From Firmicutes bacterium UBA1440 (GTDB taxonomy: Bacteria > Bacillota > Clostridia > Peptostreptococcales > Anaerovoracaceae), in NCBI GenBank assembly GCA_002329565.1, contig DCTM01000052.1, positions 93,433 through 113,932 on the forward strand: a DNA stretch of 20,500 bases. The letters run 5' to 3'. Position numbers and translations under genes: made by a program. The notes under the pieces were generated by a model. The model did no database searches. It was given only the letters and a program-made list of their open reading frames with translations, and was not told the origin of the DNA. Positions 7,594-15,623 of the stretch are shown one piece after another; positions within the stretch are counted from its first letter, which is position 1, and each line of letters begins with the position of its first letter.

Positions 7594-8262
7594 TTAAACT
7601 TCAAATTTGTACCCTACCCCTCGGAGTGTAATGATGAATTTTCTGTATACGCCCAAATTGTTGCGCAGGTTCTTAATGTGTGTGTCTATCGTCCTGTCGT
7701 CACCGAAAAAGTCGTAGCCCCAGATGTCGGAGAGCAGCTTGTCTCTGGAAAGAGCCAAATTCCTGTTTTCCACCAAATAGAAAAGCAGATCGTATTCTTT
7801 CGGAGTCAGCTCGACCTTTTCTCCGTCGACGGTGACCGTACGTGCGGGAATATTTATGACGAGGCCCTCAAAACGAATTTCAGACGACGGAGTCCGGCTC
7901 TGTGCTTTTCTGGCCAGCACCGCATTGACACGAGCCATCAGTTCCTTCGGGCTGAAAGGCTTGACAACGTAGTCGTCGATGCCGAGCTCAAAACCAAAGA
8001 GTTTATCGTATTCTTCGCCTCTGGCGGATATAACGATAATAGGGATATCGTCGATCTTCTTGATTTCCTTGCAAGCCGAGAATCCGTCGAGTTTCGGCAT
8101 CATAATATCGATGATAACGAGATCGTAGTGATTGAGCTTAACGAGGCCGACCGCGCTCATACCGTCCGCGGCCTCATCGACCTCATGGCCGTTCCATTCG
8201 GAATATTCCCGAATAACCTCTCTTATTTTTTGTTCGTCGTCTACGATAAGTAATTTTGCCAT
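7594..8262 (-). CDS. OmpR/PhoB-family response regulator
   Basis: The 222-residue protein has a receiver domain with the acidic pair Asp8/Asp9, phospho-acceptor Asp52 (VIIDIMMPKLDG), Ser79 and Lys101 (DDYVVKPFSPKEL). A linker follows, then a winged-helix DNA-binding domain ending in KNLRNNLG and ITLRGVGYKFEV, typical of OmpR/PhoB regulators. It partners the histidine kinase encoded immediately downstream, and their ends touch or overlap depending on the kinase start. AAAGGATG lies 8 bases before its ATG. Putative minus-strand promoters lie at 8382-8409 (TTGCAA, 16 bases, TATAAT with an extended TG) and at 8289-8294 (TATAAT). The target regulon cannot be read from the sequence; the divergent flavodiiron gene and the kinase operon itself are natural candidates. 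Confidence 0.95.
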   Translation of the reverse strand: MAKLLIVDDEQKIREVIREYSEWNGHEVDEAADGMSAVGLVKLNHYDLVIIDIMMPKLDGFSACKEIKKIDDIPIIVISARGEEYDKLFGFELGIDDYVVKPFSPKELMARVNAVLARKAQSRTPSSEIRFEGLVINIPARTVTVDGEKVELTPKEYDLLFYLVENRNLALSRDKLLSDIWGYDFFGDDRTIDTHIKNLRNNLGVYRKFIITLRGVGYKFEV

Positions 8263-8381
8263 ACTGCAGACATCCTTTCGATTCTATTATTATACATGCT
8301 TGCTATGATTTTAACTCGCAATTGTGTTGTGTGCATGAAGTTCTTGTTTTTATTGCATGTTATGGGGTAAATATCAACATA

Positions 8382-8409
8382 ATTATACCACAATTATGCA
8401 CTCTTGCAA
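8382..8409 (-). promoter_or_regulatory. Putative extended -10 promoter for the two-component operon
   Basis: Reading the minus strand, TTGCAA (8409-8404), a 16-base spacer and TATAAT (8387-8382), with TG one base ahead of the -10. The inverted repeat CATAATT/AATTATG (8378-8384, 8392-8398) overlaps the -10 and could be an operator. Transcription would give a leader of about 110 bases to the regulator's ATG at 8262. Confidence 0.4.
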
Positions 8410-8431
8410 ACTTGCAGGAGTGATTTGGAAA

Positions 8432-8487
8432 CAGCCGGCATGCAAATCGTCAAGAGATTGTCCGGCAATTTTGCATGGCCGGTGCTG
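8432..8487 (+). repeat. Imperfect inverted repeat / hairpin in the flavodiiron leader
   Basis: CATGCAAA (8439-8446) pairs with TTTGCATG (8470-8477). The stem continues as CCGG (8435-8438) with CCGG (8479-8482) past one bulged G, and then CAG/CTG. A mutually exclusive hairpin CCGGC/GCCGG (8462-8466 with 8478-8482) uses the same right arm. No T tract follows, so it is not a terminator. It could be an operator or a leader RNA structure. Confidence 0.45.
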
Positions 8488-8575
8488 GACTATTGTTTCA
8501 TAAAATGGTATTGTTTTGTTATCCGTTGGGGGATTGACAATAATGGAAAAAAGGCAAGAGATGGAGGAGGATAAA

Positions 8576-11131
8576 ATGAAATCGAAGCATATAACCTGTG
8601 ATTTGTTTTGGGTAGGCAACTTGGACCCGGATTTAAGGATTTTTGATATTATTATGTACACGAAGTTCGGTACTACATATAATTCATATGTGCTCAAATG
8701 TGGCGACAAGATTGTGCTGTTCGAATCGTCAAAATTGAAATGTTATGATGAGTATCTGGAGAAAGTGCGTGAAGTGACCGAGATCGAGAAAATCGACTAT
8801 CTCGTCGTCGATCATACTGAGCCGGATCACTCGGGTTCAATTGAAAAGCTTCTCGAAATTAACCCGGGAATGAAGATCGTGGCTTCACAGACTGCGATTA
8901 ATTTTCTGAAAGAAATTTGCAACAAGGACTTCCTCTCTGTGCCGGTCAAGGACGGCGATATCATGCGTATCGGAAACAAGACATTGAGATTTTTCTCAGT
9001 TCCGAACTTGCATTGGCCTGACACAATTTATACATATATAGTAGAGGAGAAGACTCTTGTAACATGCGATTCCTTCGGTTCGCACTATTCGAGCGAGGGC
9101 ATTACAAACGATAAAATTGAGAATTACGATAACTACATGGAGGCGCTCAGATATTACTACGATTGTATCATGGGACCGTTCAAACCGTTCGTTCTAAAAG
9201 CGATTGATAAAATCAGAGCACTCGACATTGAAATCATTTGCCCGGGCCACGGACCGGTGCTGACGCACGAACCGCGAAAGATCGTCGATTTGTATGAAGA
9301 GTGGTCTACTGTCGTCAACCCGAATAAAAAGAAGACTGTTGTGATTCCGTACGTATCGGCTTACGGATATACGACAGCGCTCGCAGAGAGCATCGCCGAC
9401 GGCATTCGCGCGGCGGGTGATATAGACGTACATCTGCATGATATAGTTGGTGCGGATGCCGAGAAGATGGCGGTCGTAATGGAAGACATAGGTTTTGCGG
9501 ACGGCATTCTTTTTGGCACACCTACCATCGTCGGAGAGGCACTCAAACCTATCTGGGATATCACTACCTCGATGTTTGCAGGCGTGCACGGTGACAAGCT
9601 GGCGTCGGCCTTTGGCTCATACGGCTGGTCGGGTGAAGGCGTAGGTCATATTACCGAAAGACTCAAACAACTGAAGATGAAAATATACGATGAAGAAGGC
9701 TTCCGCGTCAAATTTAAACCGAGCCATATCCAACTGAGAGATGCTTTTGAATTCGGTTACGGGTTTGGCTTATCTGTACTCTCGGGCAAGATTGTCAAGC
9801 CGGGCCAAAAGGGCGGCTTAAAGAGATGGAAATGCCTTACTTGCGGAGAAATCGTTGTCGGGGAAAATCCGCCCGATGCCTGCCCTGTTTGCGGTGTAGG
9901 GCCGGATAAGTTCATCGAGGTCGAGATGGAGACAATTAACTTCTCGGCCGATACGATGGAAAAAATCATCATTATAGGCAACGGCGGCGCGGGCATGTCC
10001 GCCTGTCAGGCAATCAGGGCGCGCAACAGGACGTGTTCAATTGAGATAATATCACGGGAAAACGTAATCAGCTATAACAGGCCGATGTTGACAAAGGGAA
10101 TACTTTCGAACTTCGAGATGCAGACCCTGTTCATCAAGCCTTTCGATTGGTATGCAGCCAATAATGTCAAGCTGACGCTCGCGACGGAGGTCGTAGGCAT
10201 CAATGCCGAAGAGAAGACGATAACGCTGCAGAACGGTGATGTCAAGAGCTATGACAAGCTTATTCTTGCGACCGGTGCGGAGTGCTTTGTGCCACCGTTC
10301 AAAGGAAAAGAAAAAGAGGGAGTTTTTACTGTTCGTAATCTGAGCGACGTTAATAAGCTTCGCGATTATTGTGAGAGTGGCATTAAAGAAGCCGTGATAA
10401 TCGGCGGAGGTGTGCTCGGTCTCGAGACGGCGTGGGAGCTGCGCAAGGGCGGATTGGATGTGACCGTTTTGGAGACAGACAAAATTATTATGGGCAAACA
10501 GCTTGACACAAGAGGCGCGATGATCATGAAGCAGATTATCGACAATGCGGGTATTAAATTCATCACGAGTGCGATTGTTGAAGAAATTTCGGGTGATGCG
10601 GCAGTAGAGAGCGTTCGCCTGCAGGACGGAACGGAGCTGCCCGCAGGGCTGGTCGTCATTTCCACGGGCGTCAAGCCGAACACATTGCTCGGTGAGCTCT
10701 GCGGAGCGGAGGTTGGTCGTTCCATTCGCATCAACGGCAAGGCTGAGACGGGTATAAAGGACATCTACGCCTGCGGTGACTGCGCGGAATACGAAGGTAT
10801 GAACTTTGCGATTTGGCCGCAAGCTCTGGAAATGGGAAAAGTCGCCGGTGCCAATGCGGCAGGCGACAATTTGGAATACAAGGCGGTCACTCCGGCTGTC
10901 ACATTCAATGGTATGAACACAGAATTGTTCTCCATCGGCGACAATGGCAAAGACCCGAACAAAAAATACAAGACTATGCAATACGCAGACGAAGAGGGTT
11001 TGATTTATAAAAAGCTGTACTTCCTGAACGGCCGTTTCTGCGGAGGAATCCTAATCGGTGATACGGACAAACAGGCAGAGCTGGTGAATGCATACGAAGA
11101 AAAGCGTTCGATCCACAAGATGTCACTCTAA
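8576..11131 (+). CDS. Class F-type flavodiiron protein: flavodiiron core, rubredoxin and NADH:rubredoxin oxidoreductase fused
   Basis: The 851-residue protein is a self-contained NADH:O2 (or NO) reductase. Residues 1-250 are the metallo-beta-lactamase-like diiron domain with all ligands: His80, Glu82, Asp84, His85, His146, Asp165 and His225. Residues 251-400 are flavodoxin, with an FMN loop SAYGYT (261-266). A rubredoxin-like site follows with Cys420/423 and Cys436/439; only 12 residues separate the pairs, the short-spaced type. Residues 462-851 are an FAD/NADH oxidoreductase with GNGGAG (468-473), VIIGGGVLGLETA and IYACGDCAEY. This order matches the class F enzymes known from Clostridioides difficile, which reduce O2 to water. 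The ATG at 8576 follows GGAGGAGG and gives the usual flavodiiron N-terminus. The stop overlaps the convergent spoIIID stop. No membrane segments are seen. Confidence 0.95.
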   Translation: MKSKHITCDLFWVGNLDPDLRIFDIIMYTKFGTTYNSYVLKCGDKIVLFESSKLKCYDEYLEKVREVTEIEKIDYLVVDHTEPDHSGSIEKLLEINPGMKIVASQTAINFLKEICNKDFLSVPVKDGDIMRIGNKTLRFFSVPNLHWPDTIYTYIVEEKTLVTCDSFGSHYSSEGITNDKIENYDNYMEALRYYYDCIMGPFKPFVLKAIDKIRALDIEIICPGHGPVLTHEPRKIVDLYEEWSTVVNPNKKKTVVIPYVSAYGYTTALAESIADGIRAAGDIDVHLHDIVGADAEKMAVVMEDIGFADGILFGTPTIVGEALKPIWDITTSMFAGVHGDKLASAFGSYGWSGEGVGHITERLKQLKMKIYDEEGFRVKFKPSHIQLRDAFEFGYGFGLSVLSGKIVKPGQKGGLKRWKCLTCGEIVVGENPPDACPVCGVGPDKFIEVEMETINFSADTMEKIIIIGNGGAGMSACQAIRARNRTCSIEIISRENVISYNRPMLTKGILSNFEMQTLFIKPFDWYAANNVKLTLATEVVGINAEEKTITLQNGDVKSYDKLILATGAECFVPPFKGKEKEGVFTVRNLSDVNKLRDYCESGIKEAVIIGGGVLGLETAWELRKGGLDVTVLETDKIIMGKQLDTRGAMIMKQIIDNAGIKFITSAIVEEISGDAAVESVRLQDGTELPAGLVVISTGVKPNTLLGELCGAEVGRSIRINGKAETGIKDIYACGDCAEYEGMNFAIWPQALEMGKVAGANAAGDNLEYKAVTPAVTFNGMNTELFSIGDNGKDPNKKYKTMQYADEEGLIYKKLYFLNGRFCGGILIGDTDKQAELVNAYEEKRSIHKMSL

Positions 11132-11388
11132 TCGACGCGATTGAGATTTTTGTACTTCATCTTGGTTGCCTGCCCGCCGCGTATGTGACGCTCGGCCTTG
11201 TTATTGCTGAGTACTTCTTTTACCTCGGCTGCAAGGGATGAGTTGATTTCTGTGAGCCGCTCGGTGATATCTTTGTGTACCGTCGACTTGCTCACGCGGA
11301 ATTTCTTTGCGGCAGCACGCACCGTCGAATTCGTTTCGATTATGTAATTCGCAAGTTCCAGCACTCTTTCTTCGATATAATCCTTCAT
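11128..11388 (-). CDS. spoIIID: Sporulation transcriptional regulator SpoIIID
   Basis: The 86-residue protein begins MKDYIEERVLELANYII and contains a helix-turn-helix (about residues 21-45, with VRAAAKKFRVSKSTVHKDI). A basic C-terminal tail follows, ending RGGQATKMKYKNLNRVD. It closely resembles SpoIIID, the small DNA-binding protein that activates and represses mother-cell genes during endospore formation; B. subtilis SpoIIID is slightly longer. AGGTGGTGA sits about 10-12 bases before the ATG. In B. subtilis spoIIID lies beside mbl and is transcribed by sigma-E; here it stands alone. A sigma-E -10-like CATATATT lies on the minus strand at 11462-11455, without a clear -35. Its stop overlaps the stop of the convergent flavodiiron gene by two bases. 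Confidence 0.93.
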   Translation of the reverse strand: MKDYIEERVLELANYIIETNSTVRAAAKKFRVSKSTVHKDITERLTEINSSLAAEVKEVLSNNKAERHIRGGQATKMKYKNLNRVD

Positions 11389-11419
11389 AGGAAATATTCA
11401 CCACCTATCAAATATCGTT

Positions 11420-11450
11420 AAGCCGGCGGCAACAAGCGCCGGCTTTTCTA
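11420..11450 (+). terminator. Rho-independent terminator, plus strand, beyond spoIIID
   Basis: AAGCCGGCG (11420-11428) pairs perfectly with CGCCGGCTT (11437-11445) around an 8-nt loop, followed by TTTTCTAT. The T tract is on the plus strand, so it best fits termination of the flavodiiron transcript after it has crossed spoIIID in antisense. On the minus strand the hairpin is followed only by AACGATATTTG. Confidence 0.7.
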
Positions 11451-11552
11451 TCACAATATATGCGTGCAGCGGCCGGAAAAGACTGAATGATTTTTGGAAA
11501 GTATTTATTCGGAAAAATTTCATTCCGTTGTATGACGGCGATGATAGGGGAT

Positions 11553-11581
11553 TTGAAATAATGGGAATAGTATGATATACT
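11553..11581 (+). promoter_or_regulatory. Sigma-A promoter of the redox / acyl-CoA synthetase operon
   Basis: TTGAAA (11553-11558), exactly 17 bases, then TATACT (11576-11581), about 40 bases before the ATG at 11621. The spacing is optimal, and each hexamer differs from consensus at one base (TTGACA, TATAAT). Confidence 0.7.
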
Positions 11582-11620
11582 GAACTTTAACGGAAAACAA
11601 ACAATGAACGGAGATAACAT

Positions 11621-12049
11621 ATGAATAAACGGGATGAAAGAATAAGCAGAGTAAAAGAGAACCTTATGCGAAAATACAACTGTGCACAGGCAGTTGCCTG
11701 CACATACGCTCCGATGTTCGGTGTCGATGAGCTCTCGGCCTTTAAGGGAATGGAAGCTTTTGGCGGCGGTATGGCCATTCGATCCACATGCGGGGCGGTC
11801 TCTGCCATGGCATATATAGCAGGACTTGCAAAAAGCGACGGTAACCTCGAACATCCCTCAAGCAAACAGGATACCTATAATGTGCTGCGCCCGATGATCG
11901 ACGATTTTATTGCGGAGAACAAATCCATAAATTGCAGAGAGATAAAGGGTATGGATACGGGAGTTGTGCTTGCAAGTTGCCCGGATTGCATGCGGGTTGC
12001 GGCCGAAATTATAGAAAGACATTTAATCGAGGACGACGATGAACAGTAG
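11621..12049 (+). CDS. C_GCAxxG_C_C family probable redox protein
   Basis: The 142-residue protein matches the C_GCAxxG_C_C family (TIGR01909 type). It has NCAQAV with Cys21, a conserved glycine stretch FGGGMAIRSTCGAVSA with Cys57, a later single Cys (NCREI) and a C-terminal SCPDCMR pair. Family members are small cysteine-rich proteins thought to be redox-active, often encoded near iron-sulfur or oxidoreductase genes; their reaction is not established. CGGAGAT precedes the ATG and a sigma-A promoter lies at 11553-11581. Its last 11 bases overlap the following acyl-CoA synthetase gene, so the two are translationally coupled. No signal peptide or membrane segment is visible. Family identity is good; the role is unknown. 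Confidence 0.88.
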   Translation: MNKRDERISRVKENLMRKYNCAQAVACTYAPMFGVDELSAFKGMEAFGGGMAIRSTCGAVSAMAYIAGLAKSDGNLEHPSSKQDTYNVLRPMIDDFIAENKSINCREIKGMDTGVVLASCPDCMRVAAEIIERHLIEDDDEQ

Positions 12050-13751
12050 AATATTCAAGCGCTTCCTGTACGATGTGCGCGACGTAAAGGATATACGTGA
12101 TTTGGTCAATTCATCGTGCGAACTGTTTTCCGACCGAACCGCTTATTTAGTTAAGGAAAGACCGGGAGGGAAGTACATCCCTATTAAATTTAAGAAAGTA
12201 CGAGAAGACATTCTTTTCTTCGGTACGAGCCTCGCCGAGAAGGGGCTTTTGGGGAAGAAAGTCGCTGTAATAGGTGAGAACAGCTACACGTGGGTGTTGA
12301 CTTACCTGTCTGTGGTCTGCGGCGGAGGCATCATCGTGCCGATCGATCGGGAATTGCCGCCGGATGAGATTGCAAACCTGCTTAATCGTTCCGGAGCCGA
12401 GGCAATAGTGTACTCTACTCGTGTGGAAGAAACGCTCAAAACATTGGCTGCTGAAGACAAGATTTCTCTGCGTATGATTTGCATGCGCGAAGGCCACGAA
12501 GAGGAAGGCAACGACATCCCTTCTATGATTGAGGCGGGCAGAATGGCGCTTTCGGAAGGCAACCAAGCCTTTGTCAACGTTGAAATCGCACCTGACGATT
12601 GCTGTGCGCTCTTGTTCACCTCCGGTACTACGGGCTTGGCAAAGGGCGTTATGCTCTCACACAAAAATATAGTCTCCAACGTACGCAACATGTCCAAACT
12701 CGTACACGTTACAAAAGATGACGTCGGACTCTCGGTTTTGCCGCTGCATCACACCTATGAGATGACTTGCCACATCCTTACATCATTTTACCAAGGAATG
12801 CCTGTGGCAATCTGTGAGGGATTGAAACACATCCTCAAGAACATGGCCGAAGCGAAGGTCACCATCATGTTGGCTGTGCCGTTGATCTTTGAAAATATGC
12901 ACAAGAAGATTGTTAAGAACGCCATTCAGAAGGGCAAGCTCGAAAGCATGAACAAGGCTATCAACATGTCTCGTAAGCTGCGGCTCTATAACAATCAAGC
13001 ACTGGTACGTAAGCTTTTCAGCGAAATCCATGAGCTTACAGGCAATCATATCCGCCTGTTTATCGCGGGCGGTGCTCCTATCGATCCCAAAGTCATACGG
13101 GATTTCGAGGCGATGGGCTTTCCGATGATTCAAGGGTACGGAATGACGGAGCACTCTCCGATTATCGCGGTCAACATGGACAGATACAGCAAAGCTTCCG
13201 CAGCCGGTTTCGTGATGCCGGAGACAGAAGTGCGCATTATCGATAAGGACTGCGACGGTGTCGGCGAGATTATAGCCAGAGGTCCATCGGTGATGCTCGG
13301 ATATTACAACAACGATGAGGCTACGGCGGAGGCGATTCGTGACGGCTGGTTATATACCGGAGATTACGGATATATGGATGACGACGGGTTCCTCTATGTA
13401 TCCGGACGTAAGAAAAATGTCATAGTTACACAAAACGGTAAAAACATATTCCCCGAGGAAGTGGAATATTACCTCATGAAGAACGAATATATTGCAGAAG
13501 CACTTGTCTATGGAGAGCACGACGAAAAAGCCAAGGGAGCTGTCGTCAAGGCAGAGGTATTTCCGGAATATGCCGCCATAGAAGAAGATCTGGGGCGCTT
13601 CTCTCAGCAAGAAATTGAGCGCTTGATGAATCATATCATCAAAGATATTAACGATAAAATGCCGAGTTACAAGCGTGTGATGCGTGTTGCGGTACGTGAA
13701 ACTGAATTTGAAAAAACCACAACGCGTAAGATAAAGCGCCATCAGACATAA
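12039..13751 (+). CDS. AMP-binding acyl-CoA synthetase (long-chain fatty-acid-CoA ligase family), copy 1
   Basis: The 570-residue adenylate-forming enzyme carries the P-loop TSGTTGLAKG (about 194-203), the GYGMTEHSP motif, YTGDYGYMDDDGFLYVSGRKKN in the hinge region, and a C-terminal catalytic lysine in TTRKIKR (Lys564 or Lys566). It should activate a carboxylic acid with ATP to an acyl-AMP and pass it to CoA, or possibly another thiol; chain length cannot be deduced. The start overlaps the preceding redox gene by 11 bases. A second paralogous ligase follows after 66 bases. The N-terminus is shorter than in the neighbouring copy by about 26 residues. No membrane segment is evident. Confidence 0.9.
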   Translation: MNSRIFKRFLYDVRDVKDIRDLVNSSCELFSDRTAYLVKERPGGKYIPIKFKKVREDILFFGTSLAEKGLLGKKVAVIGENSYTWVLTYLSVVCGGGIIVPIDRELPPDEIANLLNRSGAEAIVYSTRVEETLKTLAAEDKISLRMICMREGHEEEGNDIPSMIEAGRMALSEGNQAFVNVEIAPDDCCALLFTSGTTGLAKGVMLSHKNIVSNVRNMSKLVHVTKDDVGLSVLPLHHTYEMTCHILTSFYQGMPVAICEGLKHILKNMAEAKVTIMLAVPLIFENMHKKIVKNAIQKGKLESMNKAINMSRKLRLYNNQALVRKLFSEIHELTGNHIRLFIAGGAPIDPKVIRDFEAMGFPMIQGYGMTEHSPIIAVNMDRYSKASAAGFVMPETEVRIIDKDCDGVGEIIARGPSVMLGYYNNDEATAEAIRDGWLYTGDYGYMDDDGFLYVSGRKKNVIVTQNGKNIFPEEVEYYLMKNEYIAEALVYGEHDEKAKGAVVKAEVFPEYAAIEEDLGRFSQQEIERLMNHIIKDINDKMPSYKRVMRVAVRETEFEKTTTRKIKRHQT

Positions 13752-13752
13752 G

Positions 13753-13778
13753 CAATGCACAGAGCACATTGTGCATTG
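13753..13778 (+). repeat. Intergenic hairpin between the two ligase genes
   Basis: CAATGCACA (13753-13761) pairs perfectly with TGTGCATTG (13770-13778), 8-nt loop. No T tract follows, so it is unlikely to terminate. It may be a processing or stabilising element within the operon mRNA. Confidence 0.5.
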
Positions 13779-13817
13779 GCAATAAAGGTAATGAGAGTAA
13801 GGAAGGAATAAAAAGAA

Positions 13818-15623
13818 ATGCTTACAGAATTACAGTATAAGGAAATAAAAGCCGGAGATATGAAGTTTGCGATGGACTTGCTTGCGGAAATCGAGGCGAG
13901 CAAGGATCCCGCTGTGAAGTACAAAGATTCGAGACCGATCATGGATATCAAACATATGATCGAGACCTCTTGCGCGGAATTTGCAGATAATGCGGCTTTC
14001 TTCGTCAAAGATAAAAAAGGCGGTCCGTACCGAGAAATCAAATACAAGCAACTTCTGGAAGATATGAACGGCTTTGGGACTGCTTTGGCAGAAGCCGGCT
14101 TTCAGGGAAAAAGGATCTCCGTAATCGGAGAAAACAATTACAGATGGGCTGTGTCATATCTGGCCACAATCTGCGGTGTAGGCGTCGTCGTACCGCTCGA
14201 CAAGGCACTTTCTGCAGTTGAACTTGAAAAATTCATCAAAGTTGCAGATGCCAGTTGCGTAATTTGCGACCAAAAGTATGTCGATACATTCTCTAAGATG
14301 CTTAAGGACGAAGAGTCTCCTCTTAAATGTATTATCAACATGCAGGGGGAGAAAAGTGAGGATGGCGTGATGTCGTGGGATGAAATCCTCGAGGGCGGCA
14401 AGAATCTTCTCAAAAAAGGCAATCGCACATTTTTAGATGCGCAGATTATAGCCGAGGAGATGTGCGCACTGCTGTTTACCTCAGGAACCACAGGCACTTC
14501 GAAGGGAGTAATGCTTTCTCACAGAAATCTGGTGGCCGACCTGATGTGTGCGCCGACAGTTCTTTGGGTCAAGCCGACCGACAAATTCTTTTCTTTCCTT
14601 CCGATTCACCACGCTTACGAGTGCACGTGCGGTTTCCTGATGCCGATTTACAAGGGTGCGTCAATAGCCTACTGTGAAGGACTGAAATATATCGTTAAAA
14701 ATCTTTCGGAGGCGCAACCGACATTCTTCTTGGGCGTTCCTGCTTTGTTTGAGAACCTGTATAAAAAGATTTGGAGCAATGCCAAAAAATCCGGCAAAGA
14801 CGGGACTTTGCGGAAGGCCATGAAGATCAATAATATGACAAAGAAGATCGGGATCGATCTCGGAGGTATCTTCTTCAAGGATATCAGAAATCTGTTCGGT
14901 GGCAAAATGCGAATGATTATATGCGGCGGAGCGGCCATTAATCCCGAAATCCTCGACGGTATCACCGCTTTCGGGATCCAAGCTTTGCAGGGCTACGGCC
15001 TGACAGAGTGCGCACCGATGGGTGCACTGAACCCGGATACCGCGGCTAAGAGCGATTCATTAGGTAAGCCGTTTCCGGGCTTTGCAGCGCGCATAGACAA
15101 TCCTGACGAGGAAGGTATAGGAGAGATTTGCCTGAAAGGCCCGAACGTGATGATGGGATACTACGAAAGACCGGATTTGACTGCCGAAGTCATAAAGGAT
15201 GGCTGGTTCTACACGGGAGATTTGGGATATATCGACAAAGACGGATATATCCATATGACAGGCAGACGGAAGAACGTCATCATAGCCAAAAATGGAAAGA
15301 ATATTTATCCTGAGGAGATCGAATACTATCTGTCAACCATTCCGCTGGTTAAAGAATCTATGGTATGGGGCAGAGAAAGTTCAAACAAGCAGGACTTCTC
15401 CCTCGTGGCCACAATCAGAATAGATGAAGAGGCGGCGGTCGATTTGCTCGGAGAAAATCCGACAGATGCGGCCATAGAGGCTGAGCTTTGGAAGGAAGTC
15501 AACGATCTCAACAGTTCGTTGCCGTTTTTCAAGAAGATTAAGGATATTGTCTTGCGCAAAGAGGACTTCGAGAAAAATACTTCTCAGAAAATCAAGAGAT
15601 TTGTGGAGGAGAATAAGAAGTAA
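13818..15623 (+). CDS. AMP-binding acyl-CoA synthetase (long-chain fatty-acid-CoA ligase family), copy 2
   Basis: The 601-residue paralogue of the preceding gene has P-loop TSGTTGTSKG (221-230), GYGLTECAPMGA, YTGDLGYIDKDGYIHMTGRRKN and C-terminal NTSQKIKR (Lys591 or Lys593). All catalytic motifs are intact in both copies, so the tandem pair looks like functional divergence rather than decay. A distinct N-terminal extension (LTELQYKEIKAGDMKF) of about 26 residues is absent from copy 1. GGAAGGAA lies upstream of the ATG. The stop TAA shares its last base with the next gene's ATG (TAATG), which indicates coupling to the racemase-like gene. The substrate is unknown. Confidence 0.9.
   Translation: MLTELQYKEIKAGDMKFAMDLLAEIEASKDPAVKYKDSRPIMDIKHMIETSCAEFADNAAFFVKDKKGGPYREIKYKQLLEDMNGFGTALAEAGFQGKRISVIGENNYRWAVSYLATICGVGVVVPLDKALSAVELEKFIKVADASCVICDQKYVDTFSKMLKDEESPLKCIINMQGEKSEDGVMSWDEILEGGKNLLKKGNRTFLDAQIIAEEMCALLFTSGTTGTSKGVMLSHRNLVADLMCAPTVLWVKPTDKFFSFLPIHHAYECTCGFLMPIYKGASIAYCEGLKYIVKNLSEAQPTFFLGVPALFENLYKKIWSNAKKSGKDGTLRKAMKINNMTKKIGIDLGGIFFKDIRNLFGGKMRMIICGGAAINPEILDGITAFGIQALQGYGLTECAPMGALNPDTAAKSDSLGKPFPGFAARIDNPDEEGIGEICLKGPNVMMGYYERPDLTAEVIKDGWFYTGDLGYIDKDGYIHMTGRRKNVIIAKNGKNIYPEEIEYYLSTIPLVKESMVWGRESSNKQDFSLVATIRIDEEAAVDLLGENPTDAAIEAELWKEVNDLNSSLPFFKKIKDIVLRKEDFEKNTSQKIKRFVEENKK

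Larger units (their letters stand above)
8263..8575. other. Divergent intergenic region between the response regulator and the flavodiiron gene
   Basis: This gene-free stretch holds a likely minus-strand promoter, an AT-rich inverted repeat (8378-8384 with 8392-8398) overlapping its -10, and a long imperfect inverted repeat (8432-8487) in the presumed flavodiiron leader. No plus-strand promoter is convincing: TTGCAT at 8353-8358 has only CATAAT 19 bases downstream. An in-frame extension of the flavodiiron frame to TTG 8516 or ATG 8543 exists, but it lacks the strong ribosome site found before 8576. Confidence 0.6.

Noticed and set aside
7573..8253. Long open frame (226 codons) on the plus strand opposite the response regulator
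   Set aside because: It is fully antisense to a textbook OmpR-family gene, has no recognisable motif and is explained by codon bias on the other strand.
8516..8575. N-terminal extension of the flavodiiron protein from TTG 8516 or ATG 8543
   Set aside because: GGAGGAGG directly precedes ATG 8576, and that start gives the usual flavodiiron N-terminus.
10052..10981. 309-codon minus-strand open frame inside the flavodiiron gene
   Set aside because: It overlaps the conserved FAD/NADH domain in antisense, and its translation shows no family features.
11201..11404. 67-codon minus-strand frame starting upstream of SpoIIID
   Set aside because: It is out of frame with SpoIIID, shows no family features, and SpoIIID matches its family over its full length.
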